From Spirochaetota bacterium (GTDB taxonomy: Bacteria; Spirochaetota; UBA4802; JAFGJZ01), in assembly GCA_029554345.1 (NCBI GenBank), contig JAKPJF010000120.1:1-53795 (forward strand): a stretch of DNA of 53,795 nt, read 5' to 3'. Every line of letters starts with the position of its first letter. The first letter of the stretch is position 1. Below the pieces are notes generated by a model. It made no database searches. It saw only the letters and a program-made list of their open reading frames with translations, and was not told the origin of the DNA. Below are positions 25,759-34,303 of the stretch, piece by piece. A program made the translations under genes and the position numbers.

Positions 25759-26524
25759 GGAGATCTTAAAGATCAAAGTCGGCAAGGCGAAAGCGACGCT
25801 TGTTTTTGCTGACGAAGAGCTAAAAATCAGCCTTGATACGTATACCGATTTTCATCTTTATGTCGGAAAAATCTTATCCGACGAAGAGATGTCGCACATA
25901 AAAAACCGCGAAGATATCGATAAACTTTTAAAAAGCGCTCTGGCGTCCGTCACCAAAGGTCACCCCACCAAGAAAGCTCTCATTACCAAGTTGGAAGCTA
26001 AGGGAGCGAGCCCGGCGCAAATTACTAAAATAATCGATATCCTGACCGCGAGTGGTCTCATCGATGACCGCCAGTTCATGTACGATTATCTCGAATTTGC
26101 TAAAAACCGAGGTTACGGCCAAGATCGAATTATTGAAGGGCTCTATGAAAAAGGGGTTCCCCAGCATTTAATTAAAGGACTCGTATTTAATTATGATGAT
26201 GAATACAAGCGGGCGAGCGCGCTGCTCGCAGGCCTGGAAGCCAAATTTATCCGCTACAATTACTTACAGCGCAAAAAGCGCGTCTATGCTGCCTTGCTGA
26301 GGCTTGGCTATCCATCAGGCATCGCCATTAAACTTTTGGACAAAGTTAAAAAAGGCGATGAAAAAAACGAGTTGGTCGCTTTGCAAAAAGACTACGCTTT
26401 AGCCAAGAGAAAAGGCATCGCCGATAATCGGCATAAGACGATTAACTATCTACTTGGTAAAGGTTATCGATATAAGGACATAATGAAAATTATGACGGAG
26501 GAAAAAAACGATGAAATGGATTAA
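25736..26524 (+). CDS. recX: RecX family regulatory protein
   Basis: A 262-residue protein matching the long Firmicutes RecX, with tandem three-helix repeats. It has KALITKLEAKGASPAQITKIID near residue 80 followed by LIDDRQFMYDYLEF, GYGQDRIIEGLYEKGVPQHLI near residue 125, and later KRRVYAALLRLGYPSG-like and NYLLGKGYRYKDI repeats. RecX binds RecA filaments and modulates recombination. The start is GTG 25736, preceded by AAAGG. It overlaps the glycosyltransferase by 23 and yhaM by 14 bases, so the three are one transcript. Confidence 0.88.
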   Translation: MRSAKSGKEILKIKVGKAKATLVFADEELKISLDTYTDFHLYVGKILSDEEMSHIKNREDIDKLLKSALASVTKGHPTKKALITKLEAKGASPAQITKIIDILTASGLIDDRQFMYDYLEFAKNRGYGQDRIIEGLYEKGVPQHLIKGLVFNYDDEYKRASALLAGLEAKFIRYNYLQRKKRVYAALLRLGYPSGIAIKLLDKVKKGDEKNELVALQKDYALAKRKGIADNRHKTINYLLGKGYRYKDIMKIMTEEKNDEMD

Positions 26525-27446
26525 AGATTTTTTAGAAGGCGATTTGATTCGCGGACCGCTTTTGGTCGTCAATGCCAATAAAGGCGTCACCAATAATGGC
26601 TTGGCTTATATGAATGTCACCCTGCAGGACAAGACCGGAACAATCGAAGCCAAAAAGTGGGATATTAACGAAGTTGATGCCGCGCTTATAAATGTTGGCA
26701 ATGTCATCCTGGTCGATGGCGTTGTCTTGAACTACCGCGATAACTTGCAAGTAAAAATCCGTGCGGTCAGCAAGGTTAATGACGATGAATTCGATGCAAC
26801 CCGCTTTACGATGGCATCGCCTATTCCCCTCCCGGAACTTGAAAAGCGCCTCGACGGTTATCTCAATTCGTTAAAGGACAAGGATATTGCCCTGCTTACC
26901 AAAACATTAGTTGGTAAATACTACAAGAGTTATATCGCTTATCCGGCTGCTGTCCGCAACCATCATGAGTTCGCATCCGGTCTTCTTCACCATACCGTCT
27001 CGATGGCCGATCTCGGCGAGGCGATTGCCAATCTTTATCCGAGCGTCGACCGCGATATGTTGATCGCCGGCATTCTCCTTCACGATCTTGGCAAGACCCT
27101 TGAACTCAGCGGACCGATCATTCCGAAATACACTTTGGAAGGAAAACTAATCGGGCATATTTCCATCACTCACGCCGAAATTCAAAAGAGCATCGAGGCT
27201 TTGAAAATAAACAGCGAAACGGCCACTCTGCTATCTCATATGGTTCTTTCTCACCACGGGAAATACGAGTATGGTTCACCGGTTTTGCCGTTGACCAGAG
27301 AAGCGTATTTATTAAGTGTGATCGATGACCTCGACGCTAAGATGATGATTTTAGATAAAGCCTATGAACAGACGCCAGAAGGAGAGTTCAGCACTCGTAT
27401 TTACGCGATGGATGATCGCTCTTTTTACAAGCCCAAGAAGAGATAA
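26511..27446 (+). CDS. yhaM: 3'-5' exoribonuclease YhaM family
   Basis: A 311-residue protein with an OB-fold at residues ~10-90 (LLVVNANKGVTNNGLAYMNVTL, GTIEAKKWD) and an HD domain at ~150-290. The HD metal set includes NHHEFASGLLHHTVSMADL near residue 152 and LLHDLGKTLEL near residue 188. This is the YhaM/CBF1 layout, an exonuclease active on RNA and single-stranded DNA. GGAGG lies 10 bases before ATG 26511. The end FYKPKKR is normal for the family. Confidence 0.9.
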   Translation: MKWIKDFLEGDLIRGPLLVVNANKGVTNNGLAYMNVTLQDKTGTIEAKKWDINEVDAALINVGNVILVDGVVLNYRDNLQVKIRAVSKVNDDEFDATRFTMASPIPLPELEKRLDGYLNSLKDKDIALLTKTLVGKYYKSYIAYPAAVRNHHEFASGLLHHTVSMADLGEAIANLYPSVDRDMLIAGILLHDLGKTLELSGPIIPKYTLEGKLIGHISITHAEIQKSIEALKINSETATLLSHMVLSHHGKYEYGSPVLPLTREAYLLSVIDDLDAKMMILDKAYEQTPEGEFSTRIYAMDDRSFYKPKKR

Positions 27447-27466
27447 AAAATCCGCAAATTGCGGGC

Positions 27467-29110
27467 TTGGCCTATCGCTGTAAGAACGATAAAAACTGGA
27501 CGATGCTTTACGTTTCAAGCGGTTCGAAAGAATTGACCGGTTACGATGCCGAAAGTTTGCTTTTTAATCGTGATGTATCTTATAACGACATCATCGCCCC
27601 TCGTTATCGCTCACAACTTTGGGATAATTGGAAACGAGTCATTAAAAAACATCAGAAATTCCGCGATGTCTATCAAATCATCACCAAAAGCGGTGATTTA
27701 AAATGGGTCTACGAACTCGGTGAACCTATCTACGATAAAGATGGAAACGTCGAGGCCCTCGAGGGCATTGTCATCGATATCTCGGCCCAGAAGCGCTTGG
27801 AGGAAACCCTCCAACATAAAAGCGATTACAACGAATGGACCGAACTCTTAAACCGCCATTATCTCGAGCGGTTGTTGACCGAGGATTTAAAAAAGAAATC
27901 GCTGCAAAAACGAGCATTGCTTGTCGTCAACCTAAACTCGGTGCAGACGCTTACGTCCGTGCATGGTTATCACTATTCCCAAGAACTGATGAAGATGATT
28001 GCCGAGGAGTTGAAAAAAATCGTATGCGACCGCTGCAAATTGTTTCTGACTCATGAAAACCGCCTCACTTTCTACCTGAAAAATTATAAGAGTAAAGATG
28101 ATTTGCTGGCCCTTTATGAGCGCATCGCCAAAATTATCGAACCCATCATTATGATGGAGAGGATTTCCTGCGGCGTCGGCATCTATGAACTGCCCGCAAA
28201 CAGCAAGCCGAGCGAGGTTGATACAATCCTTAAAAATTTGTTGCTCGCCAGCGAAAAAGCTTATATCAACGACGAAAGATCAATCCATTACGTCTTCTTT
28301 GATGTCGCGATGGAAAATGAAATTCAGCGCGAGCGGCAACTTGAGAAGGAACTGGCCGAAATCTCTGACGGAATCAGCGAAGAACGCTTCTTTCTCCAGT
28401 ATCAGCCGATTATCGATTTAAAGAAAAATAAAGTATGCGGATTTGAAGCCTTGGCCCGTCTTAAAAGCGATGTTCTCGGCTTTGTCCCGCCCCTTGCTTT
28501 TATTCCAGTCTTGGAGCGCACCAAGCTCATCATTCCCTTCGGTCGTATGATCGTGCGGAAATCGCTTACCTTTCTTAAAAAAATACACGAACTCGGATTC
28601 GAGGAGATGTCGGTATCAATCAACATCTCAGCGATTCAACTGCTGAGTGAGAATTTCACCAAGAAATTTCTCGATATCGTTAAAGAAGTCGGCGTCGTCC
28701 CCGAAAAGATCTGGGTTGAACTGACCGAATCAGTTTTCGCCTCGAACTATCAGGAAATCAACTCGGTCCTCGGCCGCTTAATGGAGCAGGGCATTCGCGT
28801 GGCCATCGATGACTTCGGAACCGGCTTTTCATCCCTTTATCGCCTTTTAGCCATCAATATTAACAGCATTAAAATCGACAAGGCGTTCATGGATGGCATC
28901 GAACTGATCAACATTGATGAAGCGATTACCAAAGATATTATTTCGCTCGGTCAAAAACTGCGTTATACGGTCGTCGCCGAAGGCGTCGAAACCGAAATTC
29001 AAAAAGACTATCTGATGGCTTACGGTTGCGATCGCGCCCAAGGCTATTTCTTCAGCAAACCGTTAAATGAACAAGACGCGATTATTTTTGCCGAGAAATT
29101 CAACAAATAA
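27467..29110 (+). CDS. PAS / degenerate GGDEF / EAL domain protein, likely c-di-GMP phosphodiesterase
   Basis: From TTG 27467 it has 547 residues. A PAS_3 domain (1-110) is followed by a GGDEF domain (~126-285) whose signature loop is THENRL instead of GGDEF, so it should not make c-di-GMP. The EAL domain (~295-547) keeps FEALAR (327-329), NISAIQ, WVELTES, AIDDFGTGFSSL, KIDKAF and AEGVET, i.e. the usual catalytic and metal residues. The frame is open back to 27416, and the residues just before TTG (NPQIAGLAYRC) look like genuine family sequence, so the given start is probably wrong or the 5' end is damaged. No Shine-Dalgarno is present. Confidence 0.85.
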   Translation: MAYRCKNDKNWTMLYVSSGSKELTGYDAESLLFNRDVSYNDIIAPRYRSQLWDNWKRVIKKHQKFRDVYQIITKSGDLKWVYELGEPIYDKDGNVEALEGIVIDISAQKRLEETLQHKSDYNEWTELLNRHYLERLLTEDLKKKSLQKRALLVVNLNSVQTLTSVHGYHYSQELMKMIAEELKKIVCDRCKLFLTHENRLTFYLKNYKSKDDLLALYERIAKIIEPIIMMERISCGVGIYELPANSKPSEVDTILKNLLLASEKAYINDERSIHYVFFDVAMENEIQRERQLEKELAEISDGISEERFFLQYQPIIDLKKNKVCGFEALARLKSDVLGFVPPLAFIPVLERTKLIIPFGRMIVRKSLTFLKKIHELGFEEMSVSINISAIQLLSENFTKKFLDIVKEVGVVPEKIWVELTESVFASNYQEINSVLGRLMEQGIRVAIDDFGTGFSSLYRLLAININSIKIDKAFMDGIELINIDEAITKDIISLGQKLRYTVVAEGVETEIQKDYLMAYGCDRAQGYFFSKPLNEQDAIIFAEKFNK

Positions 29111-29136
29111 AAAAGCAAGGTCTGTGCCTTGCTTTT
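29111..29136. terminator. Bidirectional terminator
   Basis: The 10-bp perfect stem AAAAGCAAGG / CCTTGCTTTT with a 6-base loop has T runs on both strands. It lies between the EAL gene and the convergent HIT gene. Confidence 0.85.
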
Positions 29137-29154
29137 ATTAAAGTAAAGGGTAAT

Positions 29155-29577
29155 CTATAGACCCTTTTTAATTTCGGTGGCTAGCATCGGAAGGTTGAGT
29201 TCGGAGAGGCGGCGGTTTTTAAGCATCGTGATCTGAAAACCTTCGTCGGCGACGTAGCGGGGAATGACGTGGACATGAAAGTGCATGACGACTTGCCCGG
29301 CCTCGCGATTGACATTGGTCAGGATATTGACACCCTTGGCTCCCAGCATCGTGATGTCGGCCTGGGCGACGCGCTGGGCGACATCCATGACTTTGTGCAT
29401 GATGCTTTTCGGCGTCGCGACATAATTGGGGTAGTGGCGTTTCGGCACGACCAAGGCGTGACCCGGGGTGACTTGCGAGATATCAAGAAAAGCCATGACA
29501 TCATCGTCTTCATAAATTTTGGTGGCCGGAATTTCGCCGCGGACAATTTTACAAAAAATGCAATCGAGATTATTCAT
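29155..29577 (-). CDS. HIT family nucleotide-binding protein
   Basis: A 140-residue HIT protein. It has CIFCKI at residues 6-11, DISQVTPGHALVVPKRH at 32-48, and the catalytic His triad H99-F-H101-V-H103. Hint-type members hydrolyse nucleoside phosphoramidates and adenylated substrates. A GGAGG precedes ATG. The gene is the promoter-distal member of a minus-strand group, but a hairpin at 29598-29621 separates it from the lipoprotein genes. Confidence 0.93.
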   Translation of the reverse strand: MNNLDCIFCKIVRGEIPATKIYEDDDVMAFLDISQVTPGHALVVPKRHYPNYVATPKSIMHKVMDVAQRVAQADITMLGAKGVNILTNVNREAGQVVMHFHVHVIPRYVADEGFQITMLKNRRLSELNLPMLATEIKKGL

Positions 29578-29597
29578 ACTTTACCTCCTAGATAACA

Positions 29598-29621
29598 AAG
29601 GAGGACGTTTCCATCCTCCTT
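29598..29621 (-). terminator. Hairpin between lipoprotein gene and HIT gene
   Basis: An 8-bp perfect stem AAGGAGGA / TCCTCCTT with an 8-base loop lies 28 bases past the lipoprotein stop. On the minus strand it is followed by TTTGTT, a weak T run. It probably ends most lipoprotein transcripts. Its TAAGGAGGA sequence is also an anti-anti-SD-like string upstream of HIT. Confidence 0.55.
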
Positions 29622-29648
29622 ATATTATAGTTTTGCAGGTCTCAGCTA

Positions 29649-31316
29649 TCAATCTTCATCGTCGAATAGATCAGGGAACTGCTCCTTGAAATAATCGTAG
29701 ATGGTCGTGTCGTGATAGATGACGCTGTAGAGCTTGATGTAAGATTCGTAAGCATTGTTAATGTAGGAATCTTTGGCCGACAGCACATGAGTGACTTCTT
29801 TGGCGATATCTTCGCGTTCTAAGGTCGGATAACTGTTGTCGCTCAGGCGCGAGAGCTTGGAAGTCGAGACGGCTTCTTTTACTTTGATGATGTAGTAGGT
29901 GGAACTGGAGATGTCGTAGATAACAAAGTTATCTTTGCGAACATCGGTGCCCTGTTCGGAAGTCGTCGGCGTCAGATAGAATTCGCCGCGGAGATTGCGA
30001 ACGTATTGACCGGACTCATAACTATGAGTGGCGTCTTCGGCCTCGATGCTACCGACTTCGTTGGCGACATTGATGTTAAAAAGGCGTGAGCGAATCGCTT
30101 CGGGAAGCTCGCTGAGACCGCCGCTTTTAACATACCAGCCGTCGTTGGTGTAGTCTTCGAGCTTCAAGGAATCGGATTTGATTGTCAAACCGACTTGTTT
30201 GGTGTAGGCGTTGCTGTTGGTAAAATCGGATTCGATCCCGGTGTCGTTGGTAAAGCGGTCATCGGTAATCTTTAGATAATCCTTGGCGATCGAACCAAAC
30301 TGCGTCTGCGGATAATAGACGCTCGGTCCGGCGAGTTGGGCGAGGACATCGGCATCGGTCACCGGCACGCTGGTGCCCGTGAATGCTGTTTCAAGCAAAG
30401 TAGTGACGGCATCATCGGAAAGGTTGATTCCTCTCCAGGCATTGGCCAGCACTTCAAAGTCGACTTCATCAGCGGCATTTACATCTAAGATGTATTTGTC
30501 GACAAAGGCGTTGATCAAAGACTTAGCTGCGCTCGGATAGGCATCGTTGTTGACGATTTTGATGTATTCTACCTCACGGGCGTATGTGCGGCCGAGAGAA
30601 GAATAATTGTTATCGTAGATGAATTGCTCGACGAGTTTCTCGCGATAAAGGCGCGGTAGCACGCCGCGTTCGATGTAATCTTGATAGCGGTCGATATGAA
30701 CGAAGTGAACGATATCTTCGACTTCGACATCCGGGGTGACCAGGACGTCTTTGTACCAGACGGTCGCGTCTTCAAACACACCCTCGATGTCATAGAGATC
30801 ACCGACGAGGCTAACCGCGTACTTCTCTTCATCAAAACGGCTGCGTTTGGAATAAGAACCGCCCGTCGCGGCATCGTGGAAGACTTCTTTGATGCGATAG
30901 TCCATCGTATCTTTAAAGTGAACTAGACGCGCGAATTCATTGGCGACTTTGTCAGCCGCGGCATCATTTTCGTCGCGGTAGACATTGTCGTGAGCCTCGA
31001 TAAAGGTGCGGACTTCGGCGGCGTTGGCGTCTTTGGCGGCTAGCTCTTCAACTTCGGCAAACGTACCGAATTGATCGACGGCGATGACATACATCATCTC
31101 ATCGAGAACTTTTTTCGGATTGTCCGAGGAACTGGTTAAAGCATCATAGATAAGCGACATGATATTCTGATAGACATCGGTTTTGGTGCCGTCGTCATTG
31201 AGGATGATCGGATCTTCATAGAACTTCGGAAGAGCGGTCACCTCATTACATGAGGAAAGAACAAAAGCGGAAGCAGCGACAAGTGTGAGGAATAATCCCT
31301 TTTTCTTATTTGTCAT
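29649..31316 (-). CDS. Lipoprotein, foldase-related (no clear PpiC domain)
   Basis: A 555-residue secreted lipoprotein. A basic N-terminus, a hydrophobic core and the lipobox LSSC put the lipidated Cys at residue 23. The mature part is acidic and rich in Asp, Glu and Tyr, with long helical regions and Ala-rich segments like SurA/PrsA chaperone arms. I cannot identify a parvulin core. ATG 31316 overlaps the upstream foldase stop by 11 bases and has GGAGGGG upstream; the longer upstream frame is spurious. The pair probably works in folding secreted proteins. Confidence 0.8.
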   Translation of the reverse strand: MTNKKKGLFLTLVAASAFVLSSCNEVTALPKFYEDPIILNDDGTKTDVYQNIMSLIYDALTSSSDNPKKVLDEMMYVIAVDQFGTFAEVEELAAKDANAAEVRTFIEAHDNVYRDENDAAADKVANEFARLVHFKDTMDYRIKEVFHDAATGGSYSKRSRFDEEKYAVSLVGDLYDIEGVFEDATVWYKDVLVTPDVEVEDIVHFVHIDRYQDYIERGVLPRLYREKLVEQFIYDNNYSSLGRTYAREVEYIKIVNNDAYPSAAKSLINAFVDKYILDVNAADEVDFEVLANAWRGINLSDDAVTTLLETAFTGTSVPVTDADVLAQLAGPSVYYPQTQFGSIAKDYLKITDDRFTNDTGIESDFTNSNAYTKQVGLTIKSDSLKLEDYTNDGWYVKSGGLSELPEAIRSRLFNINVANEVGSIEAEDATHSYESGQYVRNLRGEFYLTPTTSEQGTDVRKDNFVIYDISSSTYYIIKVKEAVSTSKLSRLSDNSYPTLEREDIAKEVTHVLSAKDSYINNAYESYIKLYSVIYHDTTIYDYFKEQFPDLFDDED

Positions 31317-33231
31317 TGTAGCATGCCCCTCCCTTGGCCCATAATTCAGCAGTTTTTGCCGTGCTCGAGTATTGGATGGCACAGGTTTCACTGAGTAATT
31401 TTCCGGATGCGCGAAGAGCATTTTGCTGCTCGAGGAATTCGACATAGGCATCCCATGTATCCTTCCAACTCTCGCGTGTGTTATAGTCGGCTTCATTGCG
31501 CGTGGCGGCAATCCAGTTTTCAATCGTATTCTTAAGGTCGATTGTGACGGTTTCGCCGTGGCTGTTGACATAAGAAATCGGTTCGCCGAACTTGATGTAA
31601 GGATTGCCGGTTTCAGTATTGATTGTCGTCAATAGTTTTTCGTAAATAAAATACTTAAGATTGGAATCAAAGCCTTTAATTTCGCCTTCGACTGACTCGG
31701 CGCGGCTCTTGTAATCTTTGATTTGCTGATCGAGGAAGTTGACATATGTCGGTTTGTAGTTATCTTTGCCTTCGACGTATTCAGGATCGGTTGAGGCGTA
31801 GGTCGGATAATCTTTTTGGCCGGGATATTTGGTCGTGTAGTAATCGCTGAGCGAGACATTGTTTGTCGCATTATCAAATGCGCTTCTCTCGACGACGATG
31901 AAATGGAAACCTTGGTATCCGGAATCGCCGCTTGTCCCGCCGCGAACGGCGAGAACGACTTTGCCGTCTTTAGTCGTCAGAACTTTATCATCAGCGTCGA
32001 CGACTGAGTCACCGTTGACATCGATGCCGAGTCCCGGGATATTTTTGAAGCCGGGCATGCCGTTATATGTGGCGTTATAAACACCGACATAGTTTTCATT
32101 TTCGACTGATTTGTTATCGGCGCTTAAGGTGCCGGCGACAAGGGAGTTCGGCGTGATGACCGAGATGTCGTGGCGGTTGAAGTATTTGTTAAAGAGAATG
32201 TTACGAGGATAGAAATATGGATTATTATCGTTAACGATAAAGGAATCATCATCCTTCGTGACATCGGAGTAATCCTGAAGCTTTAAGAAGGCTTCGTAAG
32301 GAATCGTGCCGATCTTGTCTGATCCGGTGGCACTGACATAGTCGGCGCTCATCTCATCGGTGATGCCGAGGCCGGCTTTCGCTTCTGCCAAAGTCGTGCT
32401 GTTATTGATGGCTTCATAAGCGTAGACGCCGAGCTTGAATTCATTGATGAACGATGTGCTCTTCGACATGATGCCTAAGTCGCCGAATTTTTCGGCCGAA
32501 CCGGTATCTTCGGAATAGAGTTGAGCGAGTGAGCCAAAGGTTTCGCTGCCGAGGGCCAGATTTTGACCGACGTTAGCGAGTTTCTTGGCTTCGGCCTCGG
32601 TGATTTCCGAATTGTAGAGCGCGTTGGCGCTGGCGCTCACTTTAACGAGGATGTGGCGGACGTGATACGGAGTCATCTTCTCAAGATAACCGCTGAATTT
32701 TAAGGTGTTTTCAGCAGCTTCTTTTTTGGCATCGCGAATGAAATCGATATTTCTTTCATAAAATTGATCTTCGAATTCAGTCGTCATGCGCTGATAGGCA
32801 AAATGCTCCCACAGTTCGTCTTCATCTTCGACGCCATAAGTATCGAGTTGTTTCTCGAACTCATCGTCATATTTCGTACCGTTGTCGTCGGCGGCTGATT
32901 CCGCCTTCGATTTGACGCCTGCGACGTCGTTGTCGGCACCTTTCTTAATATCTGGATAAGTGTCAATACCTCCGCCCTCTGTATCGTCGGTGATAAAGTA
33001 GTTGCGGACAAGAACTTTATAGACCGAGTCAAAGAGCGACGATGCACCGCTGGTTGTCTGCAAATATGAATCAAACAATTCTTCAGCGGTGTAGTGATAC
33101 TCTTGGCCATTAGCGCCCGTATAGGTTAAAACATATCCGTCGCCGGAAAATGTTGGTCCGTCACAAGCGGCTAAAGCAAAGGTACTGAGCAATCCAGCTA
33201 CTATTCCGAGCGTAATCTTACTTTTTCTCAT
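31306..33231 (-). CDS. PrsA-like foldase lipoprotein with parvulin domain
   Basis: A 641-residue lipoprotein with lipobox ALAAC (Cys 23) after a standard signal peptide. A parvulin-type PpiC rotamase domain begins YHVRHILVKV near residue 189 and continues to FGDLGIMSKSTSFINEF near 249-266. Residues 404-415 form DVNGDSVVDADD, a dockerin/EF-hand-like Ca2+ loop, unusual in this family. It is much longer than B. subtilis PrsA (~290 residues). ATG 33231 follows GGAGGG; an earlier in-frame Met lacks support. Expected to act outside the membrane in folding of exported proteins. Confidence 0.85.
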   Translation of the reverse strand: MRKSKITLGIVAGLLSTFALAACDGPTFSGDGYVLTYTGANGQEYHYTAEELFDSYLQTTSGASSLFDSVYKVLVRNYFITDDTEGGGIDTYPDIKKGADNDVAGVKSKAESAADDNGTKYDDEFEKQLDTYGVEDEDELWEHFAYQRMTTEFEDQFYERNIDFIRDAKKEAAENTLKFSGYLEKMTPYHVRHILVKVSASANALYNSEITEAEAKKLANVGQNLALGSETFGSLAQLYSEDTGSAEKFGDLGIMSKSTSFINEFKLGVYAYEAINNSTTLAEAKAGLGITDEMSADYVSATGSDKIGTIPYEAFLKLQDYSDVTKDDDSFIVNDNNPYFYPRNILFNKYFNRHDISVITPNSLVAGTLSADNKSVENENYVGVYNATYNGMPGFKNIPGLGIDVNGDSVVDADDKVLTTKDGKVVLAVRGGTSGDSGYQGFHFIVVERSAFDNATNNVSLSDYYTTKYPGQKDYPTYASTDPEYVEGKDNYKPTYVNFLDQQIKDYKSRAESVEGEIKGFDSNLKYFIYEKLLTTINTETGNPYIKFGEPISYVNSHGETVTIDLKNTIENWIAATRNEADYNTRESWKDTWDAYVEFLEQQNALRASGKLLSETCAIQYSSTAKTAELWAKGGACYNDK

Positions 33232-33271
33232 AAGTAGTTGTTTCCCTCCTAAGCCTGAACATAGCACGAAT

Positions 33272-33300
33272 ATTCTATTACATTAATATTATTAATACAA
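33272..33300 (-). promoter_or_regulatory. Probable promoter of the foldase operon
   Basis: On the minus strand TTGTAT (33300-33295), a 17-bp spacer and TAGAAT (33277-33272) form a candidate sigma-70 promoter. It leaves a leader of about 33 bases with the GGAGGG before ATG 33231. The -35 match is weak. Confidence 0.4.
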
Positions 33301-33421
33301 CAAGCAATTTATCAATATCAGCTGTTTCTCATTAAAAAATAATCTTTCCTTTTTTTGGATTTTTTAAATCCGAAAAGCTTTTATCGCCAGTCTTTCAAAA
33401 GGCAAGTTCTTATCGTTCTGT

Positions 33422-33450
33422 TTGAATATGTATATTGATTAATATACAAT
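33422..33450 (+). promoter_or_regulatory. suf operon promoter with embedded operator
   Basis: TTGAAT (33422-33427), a 17-bp spacer and TACAAT (33445-33450) make a well-spaced sigma-70 promoter. An 8-bp inverted repeat TGTATATT / AATATACA (33429-33436, 33441-33448) fills the spacer and touches the -10 box. A repressor bound there would block polymerase, suggesting control of sufCDSUB by iron, Fe-S status or stress. The leader is short, with AGGAG before ATG 33476. Confidence 0.65.
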
Positions 33451-33475
33451 ATGAGAGATTTTAGGAGATGATAGC

Positions 33476-34303
33476 ATGGATGTTCTTAAAATAGTCGATC
33501 TCCACGTTAACGTGGAAGACAAAGAAATACTCAAAGGTGTGAGCCTTACTGCCAGAAGCGGTGAGACGGTTGCTTTGCTCGGCCCCAACGGACACGGCAA
33601 GTCAACTCTCTTGCAGGCGATAATGGGCAACCCCCGTTATCGAATCACCAGCGGGCAAATCCTTCTCAATGATCAGGATGTTTTAACCATGTCGGTCGAT
33701 GAGCGATCGAAAGCCGGCCTCTTTTTAGGCATGCAGTATCCAAGCGAAGTGTCCGGTGTCGTCAATGCCGATTTTCTCAGAGCCTCTATCAACGCGCGAC
33801 GAGCTAAACCTCTATCATTATTTCAGTTTTACCGTTTGCTCGATTCGACATATAAAAAGATGGGCATTCCCTTTGAGATGGCCAACCGCTCGTTAAACGT
33901 CGGCTTTTCGGGCGGCGAAAAAAAGCGCAACGAGATCTTGCAGATGATTCTTTTGGAACCGCGTTTTGCCTTGCTTGACGAAATTGATTCCGGGCTCGAC
34001 ATCGATGCGATGACCATCGTCGCCAGCGCCATTCGCGAAGAACAAGAAAAAGGGCGCGGCTTTTTGGTCGTCTCACACTATGCGCGCTTATACAACATGA
34101 TTAATTTAAATCGCACCATCGTTATGGTAAACGGAAAAATCGCGGTCGAAGGCGGACCGGAAATCATTCAAAAAATAGATACTAAAGGATATGAGTGGAT
34201 TAAAACCGAACTGGGTATCGATATCGAAAAAGAAGAACCGGCCATGAGCGCGGTGTCGATTGGCGTATGCGCCACTAAAGAGGCGATTCGGGATGGCAAA
34301 TAA
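33476..34303 (+). CDS. sufC: Fe-S cluster assembly ATPase SufC
   Basis: A 275-residue ABC ATPase. Walker A GPNGHGKS is at residues 36-43, the signature FSGGEKKRNEI near 144, and Walker B ALLDEIDSGLD near 162-172, with the extra-long SufC-type D-loop region. It powers the SufBCD scaffold in Fe-S cluster assembly. It is ~25 residues longer than typical at the C-terminus, partly because its end overlaps the sufD start by 11 bases. First gene of sufCDSUB, followed without gaps by mnmG-rsmG. Confidence 0.95.
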   Translation: MDVLKIVDLHVNVEDKEILKGVSLTARSGETVALLGPNGHGKSTLLQAIMGNPRYRITSGQILLNDQDVLTMSVDERSKAGLFLGMQYPSEVSGVVNADFLRASINARRAKPLSLFQFYRLLDSTYKKMGIPFEMANRSLNVGFSGGEKKRNEILQMILLEPRFALLDEIDSGLDIDAMTIVASAIREEQEKGRGFLVVSHYARLYNMINLNRTIVMVNGKIAVEGGPEIIQKIDTKGYEWIKTELGIDIEKEEPAMSAVSIGVCATKEAIRDGK

